Shown here piece after piece: positions 50,281-61,830 of a stretch of 64,000 bases of DNA. The stretch comes from Prorocentrum cordatum (Eukaryota; Sar; Dinophyceae; Prorocentrales; Prorocentraceae). Within the stretch, counting starts at the first letter, position 1; each line of letters starts with the position of its first letter. The translations under genes and the position numbers were made by a program. Where the stretch lies: positions 1 to 64,000 of the forward strand of contig CAUYUJ010017774.1 of assembly GCA_963575745.1 (NCBI GenBank). The letters run 5' to 3'. The notes beneath the pieces are model-generated. The model ran no database searches and was not told where the DNA came from. It was given only the letters and a program-made list of their open reading frames with translations.

Positions 50281-50881
50281 CTATACACGTTAATATGTAT
50301 ATTTACGTATGCGTAAACATCTCTCCCCACATCTTGGCAGAACGGGATCCATTCTGCCGCACACCGTTCCCCCCGGCTTGGGCCATCCGCCCGTTCGCCC
50401 CCCGCCTGGCAGGGTGGATTATGATTCTGCCGCACCTTCTCCGTGGTGGGGGTCAAGTTGCCTTCCTTTCCCCCGTTCGTCCTCCTTGTTCGTCTCCTGT
50501 CGTGGTCGTCCCCTCCTCTCCTCTCCTGTGGCATGGCCTTCTGCTCTGCGCGCTGCACAGTTGGGCGTGCCCTCTGTCGACGGCTTCGTCGCGGAAGTCC
50601 GCCCTGTGGCCCCACTCCTTCCTTTCCCCTGCCTTTGCGTGATCGTGCGAGCCCCCGGTGTTCCCACCCGCCATCTCTGGCGGGCTCCCCCACCCCCGTG
50701 CTCGCCTGACTTTGGCTGGCCCCCGTTCCTGCGGCCTCCCCGGGGTCGATCGCGTGGTTCCGCCGCCCCGCTGTTGCGAGCCGGGCGCCAACTCCCCCGC
50801 TCCCGCCACGTCTGCCCCGCGAGGGCCCAGCAACTTCTCCTGCCCCGTCGGCGCGTGCGCGCCTGCTAGACTTTCTTGATG
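50281..50881. other. Intergenic GC-rich stretch
   Basis: The phrases GCCGCACACCGTTCCCCC and CGCCTGGCAGGGTGGATT resemble 16930-16995 near the other CATACATG tract. No gene recognised. Confidence 0.4.
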
Positions 50882-51716
<835 letters not shown>

Positions 51717-52087
51717 TGCGTTGGTGCGGCCTGGGGCGTCTGCACCTCGCCAGGCCCGTGCGCTGGGCCCTCGAGCGACGTCCGTCGCCTGCCGAGCCCG
51801 AAAGGAGCCGAGCCGCGGGCAGCGCCCCCGCGCGCTCCCCAGGGCGGCGGCGCCGTGGCCCTCTCGAGGCCGCGCCCCACCCTAGGCCCCTCAGCCTGCT
51901 GCCAAGGGGGGCCGAAACGCAGCGAGAAACGCGCCGCGCCCAGGCCACCCGCAACGCGGGGAAGCAGGCCCGAGCGCCCCGAGCGGGGCGGCAGCCCCGC
52001 CCAGGCCCCTCAGCTCACGGATAACACCGCGCCAAGGGGGGCCGCACGCAGTGAGACCAGACAGATCATTGAACGAGCACAACGGCC

Positions 52088-53105
52088 TCAAATCAGATCC
52101 CTTCCAGTCTTTGGGTCCTGGCCGCGCTGGATGCGGCGAATGCGCCTGAGGCGCTCCTTGTCGCCTGGGTCGCGCGGGTCCAGCCGCCTGCACGGCCCGC
52201 CGAGGTTCCTGGCCACCGAGCTGTAGTAGGAACCGCACACGACGCAGACCACGAAGTTGCCAATGATCTCGACCGTATGTGGCCGAGGCTCCGATGAAGC
52301 GGCTCTGGCCGTCGCAGGCAGCGCCTGGCCACTCCTGGCGGGCTGGGCAGAGGCCGCCCGCCCGCGCGCACCCCGCTCTGGCTCCGAGGCCGCCGCAGCC
52401 CCAGCCGAGGGCGGCGGGGACCCCGCCAGCGGTGCCAGGCCGCCCTGGCCAGAGCCCGCCGCCGCCGCCGAGGATGCTGAGGAACCAGTCCTTGGGGCCT
52501 TACCACCGTGTTTCAGGCTGCCCTGGCCAGCACGAGCTTGGTGTGCCGCCAAGGGGGCGGAGCACACAGCGGCCGCTGCCTGGGTGGCAGCCTTGCCGTC
52601 CACGTCCAGGGAGCTGGCCAACTCGCCCTGATCAACTCCAGGCTCGCCAGCGGGTTGAGCAGCAGGCGGCACCGTGGGAACAGGAGCTGCCCCAGCGCCA
52701 GCCGTAGCACCGTCGTCCACGTCCTGGGAACAGGTGGCTGCCGCACTGCGGATCCGCAAAACACCCTCCCGCCTCGCCCCTCCCGCTGGAGCTCCCTCCT
52801 CCTGTGGCTGGAGTGCCCTGGGGGCGAGGTCGGGATTGGGCGACGACTCGCGCTCTGACGCCTGGGTGCCTGTGGCCTGCGTGGCCTTGCCGTCTGCCTC
52901 CACCACCTCGAGGTCGCTGTGCACGCTGAGGGCCGCGAACTCGTCGGTATCGTCGTAGCCATGGGCGTCCTCGGCGGCGCGGCCTGCCGCATCACCTCCT
53001 TGGTCGTCATCCGAGGAGAGGGGCTCGAAGACCCACTGGTGCCAGGAGGCCGTCTCAGGCGGGGCACGATCTCCAAAAAGATCCCTGAAAACGCTCCCTG
53101 ACCTG
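52088..53105 (-). pseudogene. LINE ORF2 C-terminal region with zinc knuckle
   Basis: The frame from about 53105 reads RDLFGDRAPPETASWHQW and passes through an acidic SSDDDQ...YDDTDEF region and a long Ala/Gly/Pro linker. It ends with VVCVVCGSYYSSVARNLGGP before a final Cys and RRL; the CxxC...GPC pattern fits a nucleic-acid-binding zinc finger. It is out of phase with the preceding segment (53055-53330), implying an indel near 53090. Not recognised outside this element type. Confidence 0.55.
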
Positions 53106-56100
53106 GTTCAACACATCGAAGTGATTCCGAAGCAGCCGACTGCGCTGCCTGCCTCTCGAACCCGAGTCAGGCCGTACCCTGGCGAACTGAGCCTGACGGG
53201 CTGGTTCGGCACGCGTCCAAGAGGTGGCGCATAGGTCGTCGACGACCTGCCCGAGAGTGCGGCCAGGGTTGCTACGTAGAAGATGCTCTCGAACTGGTGC
53301 CCACGCCGCCGAGCTGAGAAACCTTTTCAAGATATTCCGAACACCACGTACGGTAGTCCCACTCGTTGGTGAAGCCTGCCACGTCGAAACGATCGATCCA
53401 GAAAGACGCCCAGATGATGGCATCGTCCATGATGGAACGGACATGCTGCTGTTCGGGCGTGATGTGTGGCTGGCTTGGCGGGGTTCCCATGCACACAGGG
53501 CCGTCAGGTATCCGCTCCATCCTGCCAAGAGCCGCGCGGGCTGCTGCGACAGGAGCCCACAGCGGGTCGGGGCCCAGCTGGGAGGCAGGCGCAGGGTCGG
53601 GCTCTACTCGAGGCTCACCCTGATCTCCATGGTCTGCTCGCTGTCGCACAGGCCGAGCGGCGGCGCCTGCCGCCACGAGAAGAGGCACCGCCACACTGCC
53701 TCTCTTGGCCGCACTCTTGACTAACTTGCCCTGGAGCCCTTGGAGACGACCACGGCACTCCTGCAACTGAAAGGCCGCGAGGCGAGTGCGGGCAACCTTG
53801 CCGCAGTTGGTGCACTTGGAATAACCGCGGCACACTTCCAGAACGCGCGGGTGCCTGGGACCAGCCTGGGGTCGTGCAGCCTGAGGAATGTTGGCCTCTT
53901 GGCCCTGCTGTCGTTTGGGCCTAGGCTCCGCCAACTTGACCCCGTCGAGGAGGACCCTGAAGTGCCCGATGTACTCGAGCACGCGCTTGGTGGCCTTGAG
54001 CTCCTGCTTGACCTGCAACGTGGCCCACTCTGGCGGCGCGCTGAGGTCTGCTCCTTGCTTGGCCCATTCGTCGGCTAAGTCATTGTGCCTCATGTGAATC
54101 TGGACCTCCTCTGGCAGCTCTAGGCGTTTGGCCTGCGATATGTGCGAGGCGACTTTGATGACCGACAACTCTCTGCCAGGAAGGATGTCCATGTCATCCA
54201 GGCGATCCCAGATCTCGAGCCAGACGTGCGCATAGGGCCTGGCCGCTGAACAACACCATGCCCTGCCACGAGCCAAGCCTTGGACCACCTGAGCATTGTC
54301 AATGATGATGGCCGTGATGAAGACCGAATGCCTGAGGGCGTGGAGGAGACCCCACAACTCTGCCAGGACCGAGCTGGGGTCGGGAAAGGGCAGTGGGCCG
54401 TGCAGGCCCTGCACCACGTCGTCGGCCTCCGCTGTGCACTGCAAAGCCGCCCAGCCGCCGTGCCTGGGGTCATCCAAGCCTTTGACTGATCCGTCCGAAA
54501 CCAGCACATCGGTGAGCTCGGGGGCCGCGCCATTGACGATCCAATGGGTGCGCTGCGACGGTAGACTCCAAGGCAAGCCGTAACATGGGGTTCGCCGCAA
54601 ACCCCGCTCCCACAACCATCTTGGGGCCTCCGACGAGGAGGCCGACACGCCCAGGTGGCCGACGTCTCTGAAGGTAGGTGACGCGTCGTGGGCCGTCAGC
54701 TGCTCCCTCACCGTAGCACACGTCGGGCTGCCGCACCGCCAGTAATAGTGCTGGTGGGTGCCGAAACAGGTCGTGTCGTCGCAAAGCTGGCAACACGGAG
54801 TGTCCGCCTGGCCCGAAGAGAAAAGGGCCTCCTGCGAAGGGAAACCGCCCAACACCGCCTTCTTGACCGCGTCGGCATGGTGTTGCAGCCACCCGTCCTG
54901 CTTGCGCCGCTTGACCAACTGCCTCGCTGGGGTGAGCCACGGCGCTGGCAGGGGCGCAGCCCGCTCGGGCTGAGCCGCCGCCCACTGGCACAGGGCTCTG
55001 GAACGGGCGGCCAAAAGCACGGCGGCCTCGACCGACTTGGGGCAAATCTGCAGTAGATCAAGATGGACGTCCCCTCCTTGGAGCACCCCGCCACGTGGAG
55101 GCAAGACAATCCCGAAGGCTGACGGCATGCTCCAACCATGGGCTCGAACTGTGACTGAGGTGGCCCCCGCTGGGCCGCGCACCACTGACCACAACTCCTG
55201 AGCGTCGGCGTCCATGTACAGCGCGAGCTGTTGCTGCACTCGGGCCCATGCTGTGGCCTGCGCACGCCGCCCCTCTGGGTGGTCCCAAGCTTCCCTCGCC
55301 CAAGCCAGCAGCGGTGCCAGAACGAGGGTGTCGGCGCAACTGGGGTCGAGGCCGTCGTGCAAGACTCGGGAGGTAAAAGCTGTGGCGCCCCTGCGGACGG
55401 CCCGATCCTTCTGCTGGATGAAACGCACGATGGGCCTGGGCGTGCCGCGGACACGGGCGCCGTAGGCGACCGAGGCTCCGAGGCCCTGCCGCACGACCAT
55501 CTTGAGCTTGCCCCCGCGTGCACGAGGAAGGCCGCGGATCTTAGGCCAACGCTGCTTGGCTATCTTGAGCCGCGCGTGTCTGACTGGGGCTGACTGGTTC
55601 TCTGTCTTGACGCTGGGACCGTAGTCGATGCCGAGCCACCGCTCGGAGGTGCTGGGCGGTACTCCCAGGACGGCCATGGCCTGCGTCAAGCCTGAAGACG
55701 GAGTGGCCGTTTGCAGGAAAGAGCACTTGCCTCTCGCCCCGCCCCGCGCTCGGGCTACCTCCAGGCCCAAGAAGGACTCCAGCATCCAAAACAGCAAGCG
55801 CGTGGCCTGCGGCAGCATGTGCAAGACGCGCGCCTCGGTGGACATGACCCGCAGGGCGATGTCATCAACGTACAAGTAGATCGTGAGGCGGAAAACCCCC
55901 AGCAGGTCGTCTAAGCACAGCGTGAGGTAGAACCTCAGGAAGGTGGGCGCGAAACGGCTGCCCGCTGGGAGCGCTGTGGAGGACAGGACCTCCGCCGAGC
56001 AGGCCTCCCCGAGACGAATGACACGGCCAAAGGCGAAACTTTCCAGGGCGAGCGCGACCACCTCCAGCGGGCCGTCCCACCAAGCTGCTAGCCACCACAT

Positions 56101-56400
56101 ACGCTCATGCGGAACCTTCTCATAACACTTGGCGAGGTCCGCCAGCATCGTGGCCGCACGTATGCCTGTGCCCAACACGAGCTCGTCGTCCAACAAAGCT
56201 TTCCACAGCGCACGCTCCGATGATTGGCCCGCCGCCGTGTAGTCGTAGCTCCTGGGGTGCGCCGCCAACCAGCTCCTGATGGTGGGCAGCTGCCACGCCT
56301 CCCAGATTCGGCAAGGGCCAGGTAGAAGAATGATGGGTCGGCCCCCTCCATCGAGCTTCCCGATGATGAAAACGAGCAGGAGGTGGACCTGGGACGGTCA
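53055..56400 (-). pseudogene. LINE ORF2: reverse transcriptase and RNase H, interrupted
   Basis: The main frame runs from just after an in-frame TGA (56398-56400) to 53272. RT features in order: FIIGKLDGGGRPIILLPGPC (start of the fingers/palm), MLADLAKCYEKVPHE (motif A Asp), PAGSRFAPTFLRFY, and YLYVDDIAL with the catalytic YVDD at 55861-55872. RNase H: VSDGSVKG (Asp), ELWGLLHAL (Glu), IIIDNAQVV (Asp) and HNDLADEWAK. A zinc knuckle CTNCGK with ECRG follows near 53800. At about 53330 the coding signal moves to another frame (ILKRFLSSAAWAPVREHLLR) that ends at 53055. Upstream of the TGA the same frame continues to about 56600 (VDGWQPKLWAYLTDGTL), so the TGA lies within the RT domain. Confidence 0.75.
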
Positions 56401-56599
56401 CCGCCCCAGTTGTTGGCACCAGGCCAGCAATGACGCGAGCGCCGAGAGCGTGCCGTCCGTGAGGTAGGCCCAAAGCTTGGGTTGCCATCCGTCCACGCCA
56501 ATCCCCGTCTTGGCCCTGAAACGCTGGGCCAAACCGCGCAGGTGGTGAGGGCTGGGCGGCGTGACGGCGACTTGCTGGAGGCCCCATCCACGGCTTGGG

Positions 56600-59500
56600 G
56601 AAACCTGAGCCAGTGGTCCAGACCTTCGACCAGTCGTGCAACTCCTGGCCCACGGCGGCCTGAGGCGCCGCTGGGAGCAGCTTCTTGGAGATGCTGCCCT
56701 TGGGAGCCTGCCAAGCCTGGCGCCACTTGGTGACCCTGTGGAGTAGCCCCTGCGAGCCTGGGAAGTCGTCCTCCAACCGCTGCTTGAAGGAATCTCGCCG
56801 TTCCTTGCCGATCTGCCACTCCAAGTACGAGGCATACTGACTGCAGCTGAGGCGCCAAGCCGAGAGCTCCTGCAAGTCTTCATAGCCGCGGTCCCGAGAC
56901 GTGAAAACCTCGAAGAACTCCTGCAGCTCAGCCACGCCTTCTAACAGCATGTGGTGCCTGAAGCGGTCACGCAACTTGCGGATGGAGGCGTGCCGCTGCT
57001 GGTGCAACGTGGTGAGGACCAGGTCGGAAGCGCCCGTGTAGCTGAAAAGTTGTACTTCAATGGTGCCCAGCCAAGCCAACTCGTTGGCAAACCACCTCCA
57101 ACGCTTGGCCTCCCCGTACGAAGCGATGGCCTCGGTGTGGGTCGGGAGCAACGGGCACTTCCTGAAGCGCGGTGGTCCCCCACGCCCTCGGCATTGATCG
57201 GCTTGCCGACTGCTGGGGTCCAAACCCACCTTCTGGATCAGCTCCTCCTCGGCGGCGTGGCAGAAAGCCTCCCAGGTGTCGTCCAGGAGCTCCTGGGTAG
57301 GCACCGCATCGGGGTCGAAACCTGCAGGCACGTCTGGGCACGAGAGATCGAAGTGCCTCGGCTTGACTCCTGGGATCGGGAACTTGTGGGGTCGGATGAG
57401 CTTGGTGTAGGTAAAGGCCGACCAAGGCTGCTGAAACTCGACCCATGTGGCTCTATGAGGGTGGTAGACCGCGTCGTCGTCAATGCGGGCTGGGGAAATA
57501 TTGGCAGCCAAACTGGAGCGCATCCAGAAATAATCGATCACGCGCTCACCGTGCGGGGAGCGGTTGGTGCCCCCTTCCCCTTGCCACGCTACGACGCGGC
57601 CTCTGAGCTGGTTGTTCCACGGCGAACGCTCCAAAGCGTCAGGTAGATTCTCCCAGTCCGCGATGACGATCAGCAGCTGGAGCTGGACTGCCCACCCCGT
57701 GATAACTGACAGGAGAGCTGAATTGCCCACAGACGCCAACTTCTGACCAGTGAAGCAATTCGCACAGAAAACCAGTAACTTGCCGATGCCCTTGGCCTCG
57801 AGTGTGGCCATCAGGAGCCTGCCTGCGCAACCTGGGGGAGATATGTCCCAGTGTCGCTGTCCAGATGCAAGAGTGACGCCGACGCAGGCAGGTATCGCCA
57901 GCAAGACGCCCGCCGAGGCCCCTCCATTCGGGCCGTCCGTCGCTGGCGTGGGCAGGGCCCTCCAGCCCAAGGGCAGCAGGGCCCGTGCGCTCTCTTCGGC
58001 CCATAAACGCCGCTTGCCGTGCTCCTGGAAACCGATGATCGGAATCTTGCCCTCGGTGAGCTGCTGGTGTGCCGCGCCGTGGAGGTAGCCCACAACGTTG
58101 CCCCAGCTGAGGCTGGCATTGACGCTGTGGAAGGTGAAGCGCCTGTGGCTCCGCTGTCGACGCTTGCCTCTGCGGGCTCCTGCTGCTGAGGGTCGATACT
58201 TGGCGACGTCGCACTGGGGCTTTGCCGACGTCCCGCTGCAGGTGGACTGGCCGCCAACACTGCCGACACTGACGTCCCCGCCCTCGGTAGGGTGTGCCAC
58301 AGCCTCATGGGCCATCTCGATGATGTTAGGCTGCCCAGGGCCGCAGTGGCTTCCCCCAGATGAGACAGCTGAGCCTGCAGAAACAAAAACTGACGTAAGC
58401 AACGCCTGACTGCCTCCGTGGGCAGAGCCACCAACACCTGCTGTAACAACTGGGTCCGAGAAACCACCATCTGACGTAAATTGCGCCTGAGGGCCTCCAG
58501 CGGCCAAGAAAGGCCCGCCTGTGGGAGCAGCAAAGCCCGAGCAACCACCAACTGGCGTAAGCTGCTCCTGAGTGCCTCCAACGGCGACAGAGAAACCATC
58601 TACAGTTGAGGCATCTGAGCCAGAGGGGCCACGGCCTGACGTAAGTTGCACCTGGGTGCCTCCAGCGGCCAAGAAACCACCATCCGTGGAAACTGTAGAG
58701 CCCGAAACACCACTGACTGAAATAAGCTGCGCCTGGGTGCCACCATCGGCGGCCGAGAGACCATCGCCCGTTGAAACAGCTGAGCCAGAGAAACCACCAA
58801 CTGACGTAAGCTGATATGGGCTGCCTCGGGCGGCAGAGAGACCACCAGCTGAAATACATGGGGCAGCTCCTCGGTGCTCGTCCGTGAGGTTGCACGCGGC
58901 TGGGGTGGGAGTGGGCTCGGTGCATTCAACGGGCGAGGCAGAGCAACACAGCGGCTCCTCCGAGGACCCAGTCGAGGTGGATGGGCCGAGGTCGGCCTCC
59001 AGCACCTTCGCGGCGCACAACCTCCAGCAGTGGATGCGGCCGTCGAAGTAGACGGTGGGGGCCTGCGTTCCCGACGTCGCCTGGGACTGGCGGTCGAACC
59101 ACCGCTCCGCGGCTGACTGGGTGCGGTCCTGCTGAGCCGCCTCACGCTCGAAAGCATCCTGATTAGCCACTTGCAGATGCTCCAACCACTGCCGCTGGAG
59201 GCGCCTGGCATCCCCTCCACGGTTCCAGGCTTCGTCACCCAACTCCCGTGCAATCCTCATGCGCTCGGCAATTCGGGACCCGCTGCCCGTGGTGGCTGCC
59301 AGGTCGTCCAGCATGGCTGTGTACTCCCCAGAGCCCAGCTGGTGGAAGATGTACGGCACGCAGTAGGAGCCCCAGTGCCTGCGGTCCTGAGCCGTGGTCC
59401 CCAGCGACGGGGCAGGGCGCCAGTGCCGAGCCATGCGGCGCATACGCGTGGCCAGGATGGCCCGCTCCCGCCTGCCCAGGCGGACGAGTCTGGGCTCTCG

Positions 59501-59623
59501 TGGCTTGGCCTCTGGCGGCGCATCAGGTCCCCAGGACTGGGCCTTACGCATCTGCGTCCCCAGCTGGAACGGCGGCTGCTGCTTCCAAGTCCCGCCTGAG
59601 CTGAGCCAACCTGGCTGCGCCAT
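56600..59623 (-). pseudogene. LINE ORF2: N-terminal part with endonuclease
   Basis: Starts at ATG 59623 (MAQPGWLSSGGTWKQQ), overlapping the end of ORF1 by ~80 nt in another phase. After ~230 residues comes a Gly/Ser/Thr-rich segment with about six ~33-residue repeats of the type GGFSGSAVST...GGTQAQLTSV (roughly 58860-58340). An APE-type endonuclease follows: FTFHSVNASLSWGNVV, IIGFQEHGKRR (catalytic Glu), LLIVIADWENLP (Asp) and ERVIDYFWM, about 58145-57500. A helical linker leads towards RT. The frame loses its RT-like character near 56600, where the adjacent frame takes over; one indel explains this. Confidence 0.7.
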
Positions 59624-60761
59624 CGGGGCCGCGGAGGCTGGGTGGCTCTGGAGGGTGAGCAACAGGAGGCCGAGCAGGGGCCTCAGGCTGCCCAGGGGTG
59701 GGGGCCTGGGCTGGGGCCGCGGCGGCCGCTGGGGCCTCCGCGGGGCCTGCTGCCGCAGGGCCTGCGGCTGGCGCCTGGGCTGGCGTCTGGTCTGCTGCTC
59801 CTGCCGCCTCGGTGCGAGGCCGCTTGCGCCTGGCCAGCAGCTGCTGGTGCTTGGCGTCGATCTCGCTGCGCCTCTGCTCCAGCTGCGTCTTGGCCTCACC
59901 GAAGGTGGTGCGCACGTGCTGCTTGACTTGCTCGACGAAGCCTTCCAGGGACTTGTTGAACTCCTCGCGCTCCGTGTCGGTGATGTCCAGGTCGGGGTCG
60001 TCCAGCCTGAAGGCGTCGCCTGCCTCGACCTGGAAGTCTTCCGCCAAAAGCGCCGTGACGTTGAGGCCCGCGGCAGGCTGAGTCTTGGCGCCAGGCCCCT
60101 GCGCCTCCTGCGCCTGCACCTGGACGCCCTTGGGCGCTGCTGCCTTGTAGGCCTCCTCCACCTCCACGTTGCACGCCAGGACGAGCTCACCAGCACGCAC
60201 CTCCTCCTCGCGGCAGGCCTGGAGCCACTGCTCGGCGTCGTGGACCTGCTGGGACTTGGAGAGGAAGGCGGCTTGAGCCCGCCGCTGCTTGGCCTGGGCG
60301 CGGTTGAGGGCCACATCTGGCAACACCGTGGCCGCAACGGGCGGTGGTGCGACTGCCATCTTGATGGCCTCGAGCTGCTGGCCGTGCTCGGGATGCCTGG
60401 CCGCCAACGCCGCGAGGCACTCTGCATCCGACGGCGGGGCGGGCTGCGGTGGCGGTGCCTCGTACCCGAACCAGTCGTCAGAGTGCCGCACCCACGGCTC
60501 GCGCACGAATGACCACGCCGATGCCCGTAGCTGCGGAGGCTTGTCCACTGCGGCAGGCTTGAGCGGCTTCTTGCAGTTGTAGCGCTCCACCCTGGCCTTG
60601 AAGTTCCACTTGTACGAGCAGTTCGCACAGCGGACGTAGTCCAGGGGGTTGGCTCCGCTCGCGTTGGTCTTGCCTGCCCTGCCAACTCCTTTGCTCTTGC
60701 CCTTGCCGCCGCCGCCCTTGGCCCGCGGCTCAGACCTGGCCCTCTGCGAGGCACTGGACAT
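59544..60761 (-). CDS. LINE ORF1-like protein, 405 aa
   Basis: ATG at 60761 in CACCATGTCC, preferred over an upstream in-frame GTG. N-terminus is Gly/Lys-rich (AKGGGGKGKSKGVGR); a Cys-containing motif YVRCANCSYKWNFKARVERY then NC lies near residues 43-63 (CxxC...C). The middle is Ala/Gln/Glu/Lys-rich and probably helical or coiled; the C-terminal third is Pro/Ala-rich, ending AAAAVPAGDADA. Such ORF1 products usually bind element RNA. It overlaps the ORF2 ATG at 59623. No lesion seen in this frame. Confidence 0.6.
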   Translation of the reverse strand: MSSASQRARSEPRAKGGGGKGKSKGVGRAGKTNASGANPLDYVRCANCSYKWNFKARVERYNCKKPLKPAAVDKPPQLRASAWSFVREPWVRHSDDWFGYEAPPPQPAPPSDAECLAALAARHPEHGQQLEAIKMAVAPPPVAATVLPDVALNRAQAKQRRAQAAFLSKSQQVHDAEQWLQACREEEVRAGELVLACNVEVEEAYKAAAPKGVQVQAQEAQGPGAKTQPAAGLNVTALLAEDFQVEAGDAFRLDDPDLDITDTEREEFNKSLEGFVEQVKQHVRTTFGEAKTQLEQRRSEIDAKHQQLLARRKRPRTEAAGAADQTPAQAPAAGPAAAGPAEAPAAAAAPAQAPTPGQPEAPARPPVAHPPEPPSLRGPDGAARLAQLRRDLEAAAAVPAGDADA

Positions 60762-60883
60762 GGTGAGTGGGCAGCGCACAGCCTACCCCTTGCCAACACA
60801 CGAAACAAAACTGTCGGGCGGAGAAGCCCTGGCACTGGCCGCGGACTAGCGGTATCCACTCGTTCCCCTGTGGAACAAATCAT

Positions 60884-60904
60884 CTTGAGCCAAAATGGCT
60901 ACGG
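60884..60904 (-). other. Spliced-leader sequence at LINE 5' end
   Basis: The minus strand reads CCGTAGCC...TTTTGGCTCAAG, a perfect match to the conserved 21 nt of the dinoflagellate trans-spliced leader. It is followed by ATGATTTG rather than the GT donor expected in an SL RNA gene, so it represents a spliced product copied back into DNA. It is preceded directly by (CA)n. Confidence 0.9.
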
Positions 60905-61045
60905 GTGTGTGTGTGTGTGTGTGTGTGCGAATGCGTGTATGTGTTGTGTGTGCATTTGTGTGTGTGGATGTGTGTGTCTGAGTGAGTGGGTGGGTGAGTG
61001 AGTGAGTGAGTGAGTGAGTGAGTGTCTGTGTCTGTGTGTGTGCGC
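60905..61045. repeat. (GT)n and (GAGT)n microsatellite
   Basis: Interrupted GT repeats, then GAGT tetranucleotides at 60980-61022. Confidence 0.95.
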
Positions 61046-61084
61046 GGGGGAGCGGGCTGGGTCCAGCGCTGACCCAACGCGTCG

Positions 61085-61316
61085 CTCGGATTTCCGCGAG
61101 CGTTGGGTTGCGTGGTTGTTTGTTCTCGGTGGCGGCGCCCTCGACAACCACAGCCTCGTCCTTACGATCGACGCCTCTCCCAGACCCTCCTTGGAGGAGC
61201 TGGCGCGCATCACCCGCGCGGGCGGCCGCATCGTCGAGCAGCGGACCTTGGGGCCGACGCAGTACCGCGTCAACGGCGCCCTTTTCTTTCAGCGGGCGAA
61301 GAACGGTATAATATGA
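61085..61316 (+). pseudogene. PP2C-type phosphatase exon fragment
   Basis: The frame reads SLVLTIDASPRPSLEELARI, then TRAGGRIVEQRTLGPTQYRV and NGALFFQRA, matching the PP2C (PPM) family stretch in which LTxDHxP is followed by E..RI..AGG and xV.G.LAVSRA. The His of the usual DH is Ser here. Upstream, FVLGGGALDNHS resembles the preceding strand. The frame enters a foldback element at 61293 and stops at 61316. No rest of the gene is visible nearby, so this is an isolated exon or a broken copy. Confidence 0.45.
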
Positions 61317-61463
61317 ACTTTTCCGCCGTCGGGGACGCCTGCCCCTTGGCGGCTGGAAAGTTTGTACCCCTACGGTTCCACCGTAAGGGTATAAATTTTC
61401 CAGCCGCCCTGGGACAGGCGGGCCCGACAACGAAAAAGGTTATTTTATACCGTTCTTCGCCCG
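61293..61463. mobile_element. 171-bp foldback (MITE-like) element
   Basis: Perfect 19-nt terminal inverted repeats CGGGCGAAGAACGGTATAA at 61293-61311 and its inverse ending at 61463; the arms continue to pair inwards (GGCGGCTGGAAA with TTTCCAGCCGCC) almost to the centre (CCCCTACGGTTCCACCGTAAGGG). No clear target-site duplication. No coding capacity. Confidence 0.8.
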
Positions 61464-61515
61464 TTAATTCCTGGCCCAGGGAAGAGCCAGAGGAGCCGGA
61501 CGAGGTGGGGGCATG
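61464..61515. other. Short spacer
   Basis: Unique GC-rich sequence between foldback element and purine tract; no recognisable continuation of the phosphatase. Confidence 0.4.
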
Positions 61516-61830
61516 AAGGACGAGGGGGGGGGAGGGAGGAGGAACGTCAGCCGCACGTGTGGCGGAGAGGTGAGGGAGAAGGTGGCATGGGGGTGGAGGA
61601 GGAGGAAGCGGCGGAGGAAGAGGAGGAGGAGGAGGAGGAGGAGGAAGAGGAGCGTGATAAGGTGGAGGAACAGGAGCAGGAGGAATTGGAGGAGGCGGAG
61701 GGACAGAATGGAGGAACGACGGACAACTAGGAGGGCAAGAACGCAGGGGAGGATAGAGCAGAGGAAGGGTGAGCGAGGAGGGAGGGAGGGAAGAGGAGGA
61801 GGAGGAGGAGAAAGGAAGGAACCAGGGAGG
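61516..61830. repeat. GGA-rich tract
   Basis: Degenerate GGAGGA/GAGGAA repeats. Confidence 0.88.

Larger units (their letters stand above)
51717..60904 (-). mobile_element. LINE-type (non-LTR) retrotransposon with 5' spliced leader
   Basis: Reading the minus strand: spliced-leader sequence at the 5' end (60904-60884), ORF1, overlapping ORF2 with endonuclease, reverse transcriptase and RNase H, zinc knuckles, then a GC-rich 3' UTR ending near 51717 against (AC)n. The 5' side also abuts (CA)n. At least four lesions interrupt the pol region (near 56600, at 56398-56400, near 53330 and near 53090), so this copy is not autonomous. The 3' UTR contains two copies of a GGCCCCCCTTGGC...CTGAGGGGCC phrase (near 52030 and 51900). 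Confidence 0.85.

Noticed and set aside
59700-60883. N-terminal ~400 codons of the long minus-strand frame opening at the ATG right after the spliced leader
   Set aside because: Ser/Arg/Pro-rich shadow of ORF1; the overlapping phase has the CxxC motif and sensible composition. The ORF2 start is placed at ATG 59623 instead.
60884-60904. SL RNA gene
   Set aside because: The leader is followed by ATGATTTG, not by the GT donor and Sm-site region of an SL RNA.
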